Below are positions 1 through 11,093 of a DNA stretch of 64,000 nt, piece by piece (positions within the stretch are counted from its first letter, which is position 1; each line of letters starts with the position of its first letter). Position numbers and translations under genes: made by a program. This stretch comes from Silene latifolia (lineage: Eukaryota; Streptophyta; Magnoliopsida; Caryophyllales; Caryophyllaceae): positions 152,126,058 through 152,190,057 of the forward strand of contig NC_133537.1 in the NCBI RefSeq assembly GCF_048544455.1, read 5' to 3'. The notes below the pieces were generated by a model. That model had not been told where the DNA came from. It saw nothing but the letters and a program-made list of their open reading frames with translations, and made no database searches.

Positions 1-245
1 GTGTCCTTGAAAAGGTAAGGAAATGTACCCGAGGCATCTTCGGGATGTGTCCTTGAAAAGGTAAGGAAATGTACCCGAGGCATCTTCGGGATGTATCCTT
101 GAAAAGGTAAGGAAATGTACCCGAGGCATCTTCGGGATGTATCCTTGAAAAGGTAAGGAAATGTAACCGAGGCATCTTCGGGATGTATCCTTGAAAAGGT
201 AAGGAAATGTACCCGAGGCATCTTCGGGATGTATCCTTGAAAAGG
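1..245. repeat. 46-bp tandem repeat, 5.3 copies, at the 3' UTR end of element 1
   Basis: Units start at 1, 47, 93, 139, 185 and 231, the last one partial. Copies differ by single bases (GTGTCC versus GTATCC; TACCCG versus TAACCG). Every unit contains the stem CCCGA...TCGGG around a 7-base loop. The array continues beyond the left edge, so its full length is unknown. It lies where Retand elements carry an amplified tandem repeat. Confidence 0.95.
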
Positions 246-430
246 TTGCGGACAAAGGCTCGCCAGTCGGGGTAAAGGTCGGTTAATGGACCATGGGAAT
301 AGCCGCGTCGAATGGGCTTGCTTTGAAAGTAGCGAACGCATGATGTCGCTGTGGAAATAGCGAGTATGGATTCTCACTATCACTGCTTTTGGAATGAGCG
401 GGTTCCGTGAGGAAGCCGCTGGGATTTGAA

Positions 431-852
431 GGAATAGTGAATTTGGAATCTTCACTATCGATTAAAGTGACGGTTTATGTGCCGCTGTTGACATTTGATG
501 GAAATAGTGAATTTGGAATCTTCACTATTGATTGAAGTGACGGTTTATGTGCCGCCGTTGACATTTGATTGAAATAGCGGTTTTTTGAATTCCCGCTGTT
601 ATTTTGAAGTTGGAGGAAAATAGCGATTTTGAATTTTCGCTATTGTTTTTGAAGTTGGCGGTTTCGATCGCCGTTTTGCTTGAAAGAAATAGTGAATTTG
701 GAATCTTCACTATTATTTTGAAATTGGCGGTTTTGATCGCCGTTTGCTTGAAAATAGCGAGTTTTGAATTTTCACTATTATTTTGAAATTGGCGGTTTTG
801 ATCGCCGTTTGCTTGAAAATAGCGAGTTTTGAATTTTCACTATTTGTTTTTG
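431..852. repeat. About 67-bp tandem repeat of hairpin-forming units
   Basis: Six or so diverged units begin near 431, 500, 570, 614, 682, 750 and 815. Each has the stem AATAGTGAA...TTCACTATT or its variant AATAGCG...CGCTATT. The later units also have GGCGGTTTTGATCGCC, a second short stem. There is no coding signal: the ORFs crossing it are repeat artefacts. Bases 246-430 between the two arrays look like ordinary 3' UTR sequence and nothing is recognised there. Confidence 0.85.
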
Positions 853-1131
853 TTGGTTTTCGAGGAAATGACAATATTTGATATTGTCAATAAAAATTTT
901 GAAGTTTTGTTGTGGGAAATTGGGCCAAAGCCCAAATTTCGCTAAAAAAGAAAGGAGGAGGCCTGGTTTAGACGCGAGCCACCTGGCGATGCAAGCCGGC
1001 TTCCCTATTTTTTTTAAAAAAAGACGCGAGGTTGAGTTGCGGATGAACATTCATCTTCAACCTCGAAAATTCGCCCAAAATTGCCATTGACGGACCTTCA
1101 AGCTTGCTTTCATCCGTGCCATTGTCAACAA
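853..1131 (+). promoter_or_regulatory. Putative promoter of the antisense PMD gene, with GC-rich module
   Basis: A GC-rich block at about 945-1005 (GACGCGAGCC, then CTGGCGATGCAAGCCGGCT) precedes a T/A run at about 1005-1022 and lies some 130 bp before the first ATG. A closely related block (GAGGCGCGAGCG, TTGGCGATGGAAGCCGGCT) stands before the TATA box of the other antisense gene at 5671-5712. That the block regulates transcription is inference from its repeated placement; no initiation site is known. Confidence 0.45.
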
Positions 1132-4100
1132 ATGTCATCTCAAGGTAAGTATTTCCTCTTGAATCCTTTCAAATTTGTTGGTTGTTAGCTAAATTGAATT
1201 AGGGCGGATTTTGCCCTAAAAGTCGAATTGGGCGTTTTTGCTTGAGCCAATTTCGAGTGAAATTGATGTTTGCATTAGGTTAGAAACCTGTTTAGGAGTA
1301 TGGGGGTGCTTTTAGTTTGCATTTTGGTCCCCGTTCCCGCTCCCTATGCTCGAAAAACGTGATTGAGGCGACAAACCGTCTCATTTCATAATGCCAAGTT
1401 TATTTGCTTGGGTAGTGGGTCCCACTAGGTTGCATTGTAGTTGGGAAAACCCGTATTTGCCATTTAAGGACCTTCATTGGATGTTTGTGGGCAAAATTGA
1501 ATTTTTGCCTTTTTGCGACGATCTTACGTCGACAAAATAAGCGCTTGTCCGGGCTTGAATTGAGTCAATCTGCCTTGAAATGGACCTTATTGGTATTTTA
1601 GGTCACCTTGAGGCGTGATAAAATCACGTTTGCCTTTTTGCGGTCGTTTTCGAATTTTCGACCGGCTCGGGCTCAAATTAGCGTATGAATTGCCTTTTTG
1701 AACCGTAGAAAAATACCCATTGTGTCGGGAATGTATTTTGGGTTGTTGGCAGACCTTGTACGGGTCTTAAAATGCCATTTTTGTAGTTTTGACTCGTCTT
1801 TTGCTTGAAAAGAGGGGCGAGTCGTTTTTGTGTTGATTTTTGTGAATGGTTCGGGGCGGGATTGCCCCTTGTTTTTTGTATTGCAGGTTGTTTTTTGTTG
1901 TTTTTGGATTTATCCATTTCATGCCGTCGTAATGCCGAAATTTTACCGACGTTTTTTGTTTGCGGAGAGTGTTCGGAGCGGGCGGGTTCATGGTGCGACT
2001 TTCGAGGAGTTGTTCGGGCGGGCCCGCTGGTACTCCGGTTAGCACGCCCGCCGTGGTCGTGGAGGACGTTGCGAGGAGGAGAGACCTCCGAGCGGATCGT
2101 GGGGCCTCGGGGCCGTTGAGGAGCGTGCGAGCCCGTTGTTGGGGCATTGTTAGTCGGTAGAGCTCGGGATCGGGCCGAGGCGGTACCTCCGGGAGGAGGG
2201 TTACTTCGAGGGAGCGACGTCCCCGGGGGACTAGGCGGACGTTGCGGGACGTCAACAGGGTCGTTGAGTTGGGCCCTGTCCACCACGTCGAGTCTCGCGG
2301 TCACAAGAGGCGGAGAGCTGAGACAGCCCAGGACGATGCTGACGTCGCGAGTTTCCGTGCAAGGCGAGTCACGGCCTCGCGGGGGTTGCTCTTACGGGCG
2401 GCGCCAGAGTGGGCCGAGGGTTTTGACGGTAGCCAGTTGTTGCTTCGACTGGACCGACACCTTTCCTATCGTGCTCACGAGGGCATGGTGAGTCACGTTC
2501 CCGGTCGAAATTTGTCATTCATTTTTGAAGTGTCGAGCCTAAACAGGCGTTCTGACGTTTGTTTGTTTTTGATTTCAGGAGATCGGCACTATGAGGACTT
2601 TCTCGGGCTTTTCTACCTGCTTGGGCTTCTACGACGTTCTCCGAGCTGGGTCGAGAGCGTTGATAGAGAGGTCGGCGTTTGGGCCGTTGGTGGTCGCTTG
2701 GCGGGATATTCATGGGTCCTCGATTAGGTCGAACCTGTGTTTGATCCGCGCTATGTTGGACCGGTACTGGGATACGACGTCGTCGTTCCACATGGAGTTT
2801 GGGGAGGTCGGTGTGACTTTAGAGGACTTTGCCATGGTGTCCGGCCTTCCCTGTGGCGAGCGCCCATTGAGTTTACCGCGACTCCGGGAGAGAGTTTCCT
2901 CTCCTGCGGTCACTGCTTTGATTGGTACTGCTTTGCCGGAGCCTTCCGACGTCACTCCGTACCTGATTGCGAGTTCCTACGTGAAGGACCACTTCACTTA
3001 GAGGGTGGCGGGTGTTGTTCCGGCGACATTGGCGAGCCCGGAGGCAGAGGTGAGGCCGACGCGAGGGAGGCGCGGCTGTGGTTGTGGTACTTCTTGGGTG
3101 CCACGTACTTTGGCGACAAGGGCGAGCGCTTGTCGACCAAGGTGCTTCCTCTTCTTGCCGACCTTGACGCTTTGGGTCGGTTTGACTGGGTTACGCTGGC
3201 TCTGGCGAGTTTCACCCGGTACTTGCACGCGGCGGTGCGTCCGGAGACAGTGGGAGCGGGCAGTGCCCCAGCTTTGGTTGGTCCCGGCCTCATCGTTGAG
3301 GTACGAGTTTTTTTTTTGGTGGTTTTTTTTTTTGATTTTTATTTTGATTTTGGCAATTTTTGAGAAATTGGCTAATTTGTGTTTGCTGTGTTTTCTTACA
3401 GGCTTGGTTGTACGCTTACTTCACTCCCTCGCATCCGGGGGACTGCAGACGGTGTTCCCTCGGCTTACCTGCTTTGTGAGGGGTTGGACGGTTGGTCGGA
3501 AGAAGTCGACTAAGTCGACTTACGAGGACCGCAGCGCCGCGTGAACAAGCTTCGGGTTCTTGATGTAAGTTTCGCTTTCCCTTCTCCTTTATAGCGAGAG
3601 TTAGAGATAGGATGACTAGGTAGCTTAGGAAGCCCCAGATTAGCCGAGTAGCTTGGTTTCGAATGCGATTTGTTGGCGGCCTTGGGAGCACTACACGGGT
3701 GTGCCGCCGCGTCACGGAGCGTTTGCGACCTCGAAGCTCCCTGCGCCTGTACTTAGAGACGGCGATTGAGCCGGTTTGGTACTTGGGCGAGCGTCTAGTT
3801 CGCCAGTGCCTTACCGAGACTTTCGTCGTGCCGGTTGACCCGCACAGGGTGTTGTTCAGAGTCGACTCCGATGAGGTTGAGGAGCACCTTCACGGTCGAG
3901 GAGGTGAGGAGCATTCTTTGCGGGACGGCCGACTACGACACCTTCGGTTGTCGAGGCTCGCTTGGTACCCGATCGAGGTATGTTTTCCTCTTTTCTTTGT
4001 TTCCATTGCCTCCCTTGATAGGAGGGTTCGTCATTTTTGATGTGGATCCAAATGGCAGGGAGTCGACCCGCTGATGAGGACTCAGCCCCCAGCTTTCCCG

Positions 4101-4765
4101 ACGGAGACCACTTTTCAGGGGCCGAGTGGCGACCGGAGCCTGCGGTGGCCGAGGTGGCCGACGCTGGCATGGAGTGGGGGTTGACTGTTCTGAGGGTGAG
4201 TTCATGTTTTGAACATTTTCTCCATTTATACTTTGCCTTACATTGTTTTGAAGGACATTTTTGTTTTGTAGGTAACGACTGTTAGTCACCAGGACTTGTG
4301 GTGGATGGCTAACCGCTGGAGGGCGCTAGCTAGTGACCTGGCTACGAGTGAGGCTCGGCTTTCTCAGGTACGTTTTGTGTGTGGTTTTTGTATATTCGGT
4401 GTTGTATTTCACGTTTTTAGATGTTGAGGATCTGTTATTGTGTTTGACAGGGCACAGCGGATCCGGCGGAGCTTGCTCGGGTCCGTGCTGAGTTGGAGGC
4501 GGCCATGTCGATGATCGAGGCCCAGGGGTTGGGAATTACCCGTCGAGACCAGGAGTTGAGGCATCACGAGGACGAGCTGCGGAGTCGAGACGCGGAGATT
4601 GCCTCTCTGAAGGCTCAGTTGGCTGCAGCGGAGGAGCTTCACGTCGAGATGGAGCGTGAGACGCTGGAGAGTTCCCCCGAGAGGGAGTATGAGCTGGTGG
4701 TGGTGTCTGCGTTGGCGGCGACTCCTAGTGAGACCAGGGCTGGTCCGACGGGAGACGTCGAGTAG
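1132..4765 (+). pseudogene. Plant mobile domain (PMD, aminotransferase-like/MAIL-type) gene, intron-containing, disrupted
   Basis: Homologous exon by exon to the minus-strand copy at 24139-27975. Exon 1 is 1132-1144 (ATGTCATCTCAAG, then GTAAGT). Exon 2 ends at 2487; its start is unresolved. Exon 3 is 2579-3300 and encodes the PMD core (FSGFSTCLGFYDVL, WDTTSSFHMEFGEVGVTLED, GLPCG). Exon 4 is 3402-3564, exon 5 about 3654-3977, exon 6 about 4056-4195, exon 7 4272-4367 and exon 8 4451-4765, the last a charged coiled coil (LARVRAELEA, RDAEIASLKAQL) ending in TAG. Splice sites are good GT-AG. The reading frame is broken by TAG at 2999-3001, a frameshift near 3040-3050, another near 3540, and disturbed reading in exon 5. 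PMD proteins occur both as host MAIL-type nuclear proteins and as cargo of plant transposons. Here the gene is antisense to gag-pol inside element 1. Confidence 0.75.
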
Positions 4766-5660
4766 TTGTTGTAGCTTGTCCGTGTCTTGGACTCTTGTCT
4801 GTACATATTTACATTTTAAGTGAGGCGGTTTGTATATATGTGTTTTTGGATTGTGGTTTGTTTTGTGATTTTGGCTTTTTGTGTTGTGTTTCGGAGGAGC
4901 GTTGTTGGCTGTTGACTCTCCTTTTGTTTTGCACCAGTTCCTGCATCGTTAGTGTAGAAAAACAGGCAACAGATAGCATGTAAACACGTAAAAGCAATTG
5001 ATTGAAAATCACGTAAAGCATTTGTTTGAAAATCAAAATTAACCAAGATGACTTGAAGTTAAAATTTGAAAATTCGAAACGAATGCTTGAAAATTCCGTG
5101 ACAAGATCGTCATGTTTGGAATTCAAAAGGAACTGATTTGAAAATTTGAGCAATTAACTCGTGTCGTGAATTAAATTGCATCGAAATTTTGAAGATGACT
5201 CGAAAAATTCAAACTAAGACCGTTAGGAAAGAATTTTTAGAAAAGGATTTTTGCGAGTACATTTGGCTTTTGAGGTCAAGACTCGAATTTGTGAGTGCTT
5301 GAATTTTGGAGGAAAATTGATGTCGTGTTATCAATTTTCGATATCAATTTTCGATTTTGATTTTTGATTTGCGAAAAAGCGAAAAATTTTCGGAATTTCG
5401 ACTGACATGGAAACGATCCGTCGCGGATCAGGGCGACTAGCCCTTCCCCCCTTAAAAAAAAAGAAAGAAAAATCCGTATGTTTAAAGTTGCGTCATGGAA
5501 ACCGTGTCGGATTTCGTAAAACGCGAAAACAAGGAAATGTGAGTGTGAAGAAACACAAAATTTCCCGGATCATCCCGAAGAGGCGCGAGGTTCCCGGCGG
5601 GAGGTTTGAGGTGTCAGGAGAAAACACATGTTGAAAGAGACAAGTCAACAGCGAGAATCC
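4766..5660. other. AT-rich spacer between the two antisense genes
   Basis: No coding potential beyond chance. It holds many TTGAAAATC-type stretches (4990-5160) and repeated TCAATTTTCGAT near 5330-5350. The first part is presumably the 3' UTR of the PMD gene. From 5400 the GC content rises, with CGCGAGG at 5583-5590, as the promoter block of the next gene begins. Confidence 0.6.
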
Positions 5661-5768
5661 CGGGGAAGCCTCAAAGAGGCGCGAGCGTCTTGGCGATGGA
5701 AGCCGGCTCTCCTCTTTTTCTGAAAAATGCGTTGATCATTTTGTATAAATAGAGACGTTTGCGCTTCA
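5661..5768 (+). promoter_or_regulatory. Core promoter of the antisense 507-codon ORF: GC module plus TATA box
   Basis: The GC module (AAAGAGGCGCGAGCG, TTGGCGATGGAAGCCGGCT) spans about 5671-5712. A TATA box, TATAAATA, is at 5744-5751, followed by GAGACG. The same GTATAAATAGAGAC string is the TATA region of the element 2 LTR (29507 and 39270). With initiation about 30 bp downstream of TATA, the ATG at 5769 would be at or before the transcript start, so the in-frame ATG at 5835 is the likelier start codon. Confidence 0.6.
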
Positions 5769-7292
5769 TTGTTTCAGCATCCGAAACACAAAAACATCTC
5801 TACAAAACCTCCTCTTCTTCCACAAAAATATTTCATGGATGCTTTGGAGAATGCATTGCGACAATGGTGTCGGGATTTGTCGCCTCCCAAGAAGTATCAA
5901 CTCGATTGCATGGGAGTTGGTCAATTGTTGGTGCTTCGTCAAGTCAAGGTGCAACCCTCGTTTCTTGAAGCATGTTCTCGGTTTTGGGATTCGAAACATC
6001 ATGTTTTCGTTTTCCCGATGGGCGAGATTTGTCCTCTTGCCGAAGAAGTTGGAGTCATTGGTGGGTGGCCGGGTTGTACTCCGGTGCTTCCTCCGACTCG
6101 GTTGTGCTACAAGGAGAAATTCCGTTCCATGTTGGGCTTATCAACAAGTCAAGTCAACTTTCTTCTTGTTCCCCATGGTGTGGATATGCTGGCTCTTATT
6201 AACATCTTCTCGAATCGGTTAGATGCTAATGTCTCGGAGGTTGCTAGGAGAAGGGCTCTTGCATTTTGCCTTGTCCATGTGTACCTCTTTGTTGACGTCT
6301 TGAAGGAGGAGGGGCCAAGATGCCATGGTAGCATGACCCTTATCCATGTGATTGAGCAAATGGAGCATGGTAGAGATCCATCGTGGTTGGTGCTTGGAGA
6401 GATTATCCAAGCTTTGGACAAGGAAGGCTCTTGTGGAGAAGCTCCCTCTTTTGGATCGCCAAGGATCCTCCAAGTGTGGCTATTGGAGAGGCTAAGGTAT
6501 GTAGAGCCTCCGGTTAATCCTTCTTCTTACTCCTTCCGTCACCTTACCATGAGGAAGAAGTTGTACCCGGATAGTTTTGCTTCCACTAAGGCCTATTGGG
6601 CCGCAAGATTGGCGGAGGAGGGTGGTCCTCATATCCGTTGGGTGGTGCCGTGGTGGCACTTGAGGTCCTTCACGGGGTTGCCCGCTTCGGGTGCTAGTCC
6701 TCGTTCTTTGATGGCGGTGGGTTTGAAGGTTATTTCCTTCATTTATCCCGAAAGGCTCATGAGGCAAATGGGGCATCAACAAAAGGTGCCCGCTCAAGAT
6801 ACTCTTGTCCAAGAGAATGTTTTTCGGAACTCCGAGCTTGTGGAATTCTTTGAAAGGTGGTGGGCCACTCGGCCGCTTTGGGAGGTGTCAAACCCCGCTG
6901 CCACGACATGGGTGACTCCCGCTTATGTCAAGTGGTCACATGCTCCGTCCTTGGAAGAGAGATCCAAATTCCGTAAGGACGAGGTTGTCGACTTGAAGTA
7001 CCGAGAGGTTGGCAAGGCCAACCGTGCCTTCTTTGAAGAGTATGTTGAGGGAGCTACTCCCGATGTGATGAGACCACCGAAGAGGAGGAACTCCGGCCCC
7101 AAGAGTATGGTGGGCCGTGCATTGGCTCGTCTTGGGTCAAACATGGGGTCTTGTGCTAGACCGGAGGCCGTCGCCGTCTTAGATCCGTTTAGGATCCGTT
7201 CCGAGGAGAAAGTCCATGCTAGGCGGGCCAACAAGAAGAACAAGGGGAAGATGTACCCCGAGGGAAAAGGCAAGGGTAGAATGGAAGAGTGA
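5769..7292 (+). CDS. Antisense cargo ORF of element 1, DUF7745-like protein of unknown function
   Basis: A 507-codon uninterrupted ORF, the only intact long ORF in element 1. It lies antisense to gag-pol between the integrase end and the PMD gene. The start may be the second ATG at 5835 (MDALENALRQ), because the TATA box is only 25 bp upstream of the first. The middle carries W- and L-rich segments typical of the plant DUF7745/PMD-like mobile proteins: FPMGEICPLAEEVGVIGGWP at about residue 83, then LLVPHGVDMLALINIFSN at about 130, then RRALAFCLVHVYLFVD. The C-terminus (about 440-507) is Lys/Arg-rich (PPKRRNSGPKS, RRANKKNKGK), consistent with nuclear localisation or nucleic-acid binding. No enzyme motif is seen. 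The family assignment is from recognition, not a search. It is intronless, unlike its PMD neighbour. Confidence 0.65.
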   Translation: MFQHPKHKNISTKPPLLPQKYFMDALENALRQWCRDLSPPKKYQLDCMGVGQLLVLRQVKVQPSFLEACSRFWDSKHHVFVFPMGEICPLAEEVGVIGGWPGCTPVLPPTRLCYKEKFRSMLGLSTSQVNFLLVPHGVDMLALINIFSNRLDANVSEVARRRALAFCLVHVYLFVDVLKEEGPRCHGSMTLIHVIEQMEHGRDPSWLVLGEIIQALDKEGSCGEAPSFGSPRILQVWLLERLRYVEPPVNPSSYSFRHLTMRKKLYPDSFASTKAYWAARLAEEGGPHIRWVVPWWHLRSFTGLPASGASPRSLMAVGLKVISFIYPERLMRQMGHQQKVPAQDTLVQENVFRNSELVEFFERWWATRPLWEVSNPAATTWVTPAYVKWSHAPSLEERSKFRKDEVVDLKYREVGKANRAFFEEYVEGATPDVMRPPKRRNSGPKSMVGRALARLGSNMGSCARPEAVAVLDPFRIRSEEKVHARRANKKNKGKMYPEGKGKGRMEE

Positions 7293-8082
7293 AGACCCCC
7301 ATTACCCACTTTATTATTATGTTGTATTATTGTTGTGAGTTTTTATTATGTTGTACTAGCTAGTTATTGTGTGTTTTGTGCTAGTTTTACTATGTGAGGT
7401 GTGTTAGTGGACACCTTAGCTTTGACAAGTTATAGACTCGTCGAGCTTTATTTGTCGTTGAAATTGTAATCCCTCCCATTATTAATTAAATAAGAGGATT
7501 GCCCGTGTCGAAAATTTGTGAACGCTTGTTTCTTCCATCCGTTTGGTAAAGGCAATTCGATTTGAACCGTCCTAAACAATTGCACTTGGGAAAGTGGTAT
7601 TTTGTGGGAAGGGAGAAAGGCTCATTTTTCGTATTTTTGTGGGGAAAAGGGAATGGTTTTCCCTTTTCTCCTTTTCATGGGGATGTTTTGCATGTGGGGA
7701 TGGTTGTATCCTTCTTGTGTAAGAAAGGACTGCCTACGTATCCACCTGAAGAGGCGAAATCAAACCATGATCGTAGTTCGAAATGTTTTGTGAATTTGAA
7801 TTGGGTTTTGTGGTTGTATTCCTCAAGCATAAGAGGGACTGCCTACGTATTCACCTGAAGAGGTGAAATCAAACCATGCTCGTAGTTCAGGGGTTTGGTT
7901 TTTGTAGTGCAAATGGACGTTGCCTTTGACGGATCAAAGGACATTTGAAACAGGCAAGGTGCCTCAGCTTAGACTCGATAAAACATGCAATTTCAAATCA
8001 GAACATATTGAGGAACTTGACTTGAAAAGGGTTGAGGTTGGTGCTAGTTGTAAAACTAGGCTAGGCTGTTTGTTGATAGGGT
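7293..8082. other. Spacer between convergent antisense ORF and pol, with a 110-bp-spaced direct repeat
   Basis: Two copies of a segment of about 82 bp lie at 7701-7785 and 7811-7892. Each has TGGTTGTAT, then GACTGCCTACGTAT, CACCTGAAGAGG, then CGTAGTTC. The CTGCCTACGTA block is familiar from Tat-type elements near the end of pol. The 3' end of the antisense ORF (7293-7560) is AT-rich and likely includes its poly(A) region. The ORFs in this stretch are not convincing genes. Confidence 0.7.
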
Positions 8083-11000
8083 TCAAGGGTAGTATTTCTT
8101 GAGTTGGTCTAGGTTGGTCGGGTTTGTAAAGTCCTCCCCATCTAGGTCACTCAGTCTCACTGCGCCCCCCGAAAGTACTTTCTTGACCAGGTATGGCCCG
8201 GCCCAGTTGGGTTTGAATTTTCCCCTCGGATCGACGGGTAATGGTGCCCGGACTGACTTGAGAACCAAGTCGCCCTCCCGGATGTTTCGGGGTTTGACCT
8301 TCTTATTGAATGCCCGTTGTATACGTCGTTGGTATAGCTGGACGTTGTGCAGGGCGTTGAGTCGCCGTTCATCTAGAAGAGTGAGCTGTTCGTACCTTCG
8401 ACGGGTCCATTCCGCCTCAGGGACTTGACTCTCCAATAGAATGCGTAGAGATGGGACCTCTAACTCCACCGGTTGAACCGCCTCCATACCGTATGCTAGG
8501 TAGAAGGGTGTGGCGCCTGTCGGTGTTCGAATAGAGGTTTGGTATCCCCAGAGTGCGAATGGGAGTTTGCTCGGCCAATCGCGGTAGTTGTCTTGCATTT
8601 TCTTGATGATGGTAACAAGAGTTTTGTTCGCTGCCTCCACCGCTCCGTTGGTTTGGGGACGGTAGGGGGATGATCGATGTCATTTGATCTTGTACTTGTC
8701 CAGCAAAGCTTGAGTTTCCGCCCGGAAGTGAGAGCCTTGATCGCTGATGATTTCATGGGGCACCCCATATCGGCAGATGATGTTGTTTTGGATGAACTTG
8801 GCCACTTGCTTGGCGGTCAAGACTGCATATGACTGTGCTTCCACCCATTTGGTGAAGTAGTCGATGGCGACGAGGACGAAGCAATGCCCCTTGGTGCCTA
8901 TCGGGTTGACTTTCCCGATGATGTCGATGCCCCAGGTTGAGAATGGCCAGGGTGATGTCATGGTGTATAAAAGGGATGGTGGTATATGTTGTATGTTGGC
9001 GAAGATTTGGCAATTGTGGCAATGTTTGACGTAGTTACGGCAATCGGCTTCCATGGTTGTCCAGTAGTAACCTAGCCTCATGATTTTCCGTGTAAGCATC
9101 ATTGCATTCATGTGAGGGCCACATTCTCCGTCGTGAACTTCTCCCATGACTTTCTTGGCTTTGTGATGGTCAATGCAAAGGAGGAGAATTCCATGGGGTG
9201 TTCTTTTGTAGAGTTGATTTTGGTTTATCACGAATTGTGATGCAAGTAAACGGATGGCTCTTTGTCCTCTTTGATCAGAGTTGGGATGGAATTCGTTTTT
9301 GGTTTTGTAATTGAGGATGGCTTGGTACCAAGGTTCATCATGGCTTTCCTCATCGTCGATAATGGCACAAATGTGAGCTGGCTCGCTCCGTCTCTCGACA
9401 CATAGGGGCATCGACGCCATGTCGTCAGGTATGTTGACGAGCGCGGCAAGTTTTGCCAAGGCATCAGCAAATTTAATTTCCTCTCGCGGCAAGTGGAAGT
9501 AGTCGATTTGGTCGAAGAACTCGGCCTCTTGACTGATCTTTGCTTGGTAGGGAGCTGTGTCGGATCGGATTTTCCATGATCCAGGATACCGATTGATGAT
9601 GAGTAAGGAATCGCCATGGACCCTCAGTCTCTTGATGCTAAGTGTGATGGCTGCTTGTAGGCCGATGAGACATGCTTCATATTCAGCGGCATTGTTGGTG
9701 ACGGCGAAGTCTAGCTTGACCGAGATCGGAACGTGTTCTCCTTCCGGTGATATTAGAAGGATTCCTATTCCGAAACCTCTCAGATTAGATGCACCATCAA
9801 AGTATAGGTCCCATGCGTCGGAGTCGGCATAAAGGATGTCTTCGTCAGGAAGTGACCATGTGTCGGTCGTTGGATCCTCGTTGACGGGATTTTTTGCTAG
9901 GAAATCGGCGACTGCTCTTCCCTTGATAACCTTGAGGGGTACAAACTTGAGATCAAATTCGGACAGCATGAGTGTCCACCTAAACAGCCTTCCGTTTAGT
10001 ACGGGTTTTTCGAAGATGTATTTGACTGGGTCTATCTTGGAGTAGATGTGGACCGAGTAGCTGAGCATGTAATGCCGCAGCTTCTTTGTTGACCATACTA
10101 GGGCAAGGCATGTCTTTTCCAGTTGGGTATACCTCGTCTCGTACTCAATGAACTTTTTGCTGATGTAGTAGATGGCTCGCTCCTCGTTGTCAACTGTTTG
10201 TGCTAGCATCGCTCCCATGGCTGTATTGGTTACAGTCAGGTATAGGGACAGAGGAATCCCCGGTTGAGGTGGCATGAGGACAGGAGGTTTGGATAGGATT
10301 TCCTTTATCCTGTCGAATGCCTTCTGACAGTCGTCGTCCCAATCGGTGTGATCGGAGGCGCGAAGCTTCTTGAATATCGGTTCACAAATCATAGTGAGCT
10401 TGGCGATGAACCGGCTAATGTACTGGACCTGACCGAGAAATCCCCGAATCTCCTTCTCGTTCTTAGGCCGAGGCATTTGTTGAAGGGCTTTGATTTTGGT
10501 TGGATCGATCTCAATGCCTCTTTGTCGACGACATGTCCCAAGAGTTTTCGGAGGTGACCCGAATGCACACTTCTGAGGATTTAGTCTCATGTTATATTTC
10601 CGCAGACGAGCGAAGAATTTCCGGAGGGCATTGATGTGGCCGTCCCGTTCTTTTGATTTGACGATCATGTCATCGACATATACCTCTACCTCCTTGTGCA
10701 TCATATCATGTAGGAGAGTGGTAGCGGTTCTTTGATAGGTTGCTCCGGCGTTGATGAGGCCGAAAGGCATGACCGTGTAGCAATATGTCCCCCACTGTGT
10801 AGTGAACGCTGTTTCGTGCATGTCTTCCTCAGCCATTTTAATCTGGTTGTACCCGGCATACCCGTCCATGAATGATAGGAGAGCATGCTCGGCGGTGTTG
10901 TCCACCAGAATGTCAACATGCGGCAAAGGGAAGTCGTCTTTTGGACTTGCCTTGTTCCGATCTCTGAAGTCGACGCAAACCCGAATTCGTCCGTCTTTCT

Positions 11001-11093
11001 TTGGTACCGGCACAATGTTGGCCACCCAATCCGAGTATTCAGACACTTTGATGAACCCAGCCTTGAACTATTTGTCCACCTCTTCTTTGATTT
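8083..11093 (-). pseudogene. pol: Element 1 pol: reverse transcriptase, two RNase H regions, integrase
   Basis: One frame runs from about 11090 to the stop at 8083, with in-frame stops near 11070 and at 8680-8682 (TGA). From the first Met at 11046: RT with IRVCVDFRDRNKA, TVMPFGLINAGATYQR and the catalytic YVDDM (about 10666-10680). The Ty3-type RNase H follows (AIYYISKKFIEYE), then a second, archaeal-type RNase H (DLYFDGASNLRGFGIG). The integrase zinc finger (CGPHMNAM...HCHNC) and DDE core (WGIDIIGKV, ISDQGSHF) come next. After the TGA the same frame resumes (YRPQTNGAVEAANKT, with the catalytic Glu) and ends in the integrase C-terminus (GPYLVKKVLSGGAVRLSDLDG). Two RNase H regions mark the Tat lineage. 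The TGA inside the integrase core makes it non-functional unless read through. Confidence 0.9.

Noticed and set aside
1..245. CRISPR-like array
   Set aside because: Repeats are contiguous 46-bp units with no variable spacers, in a plant retrotransposon UTR.
1678..2304. Minus-strand ORFs of 162-208 codons
   Set aside because: They lie opposite the PMD gene in GC-rich coding sequence and have Pro/Arg-rich composition without domains; shadows of the real strand.
1..2500. Right LTR of element 1 within the window
   Set aside because: No TGTAGATACC start on the minus strand and no polypurine tract found; the tandem arrays correspond to the 3' UTR, so the LTR must be outside.
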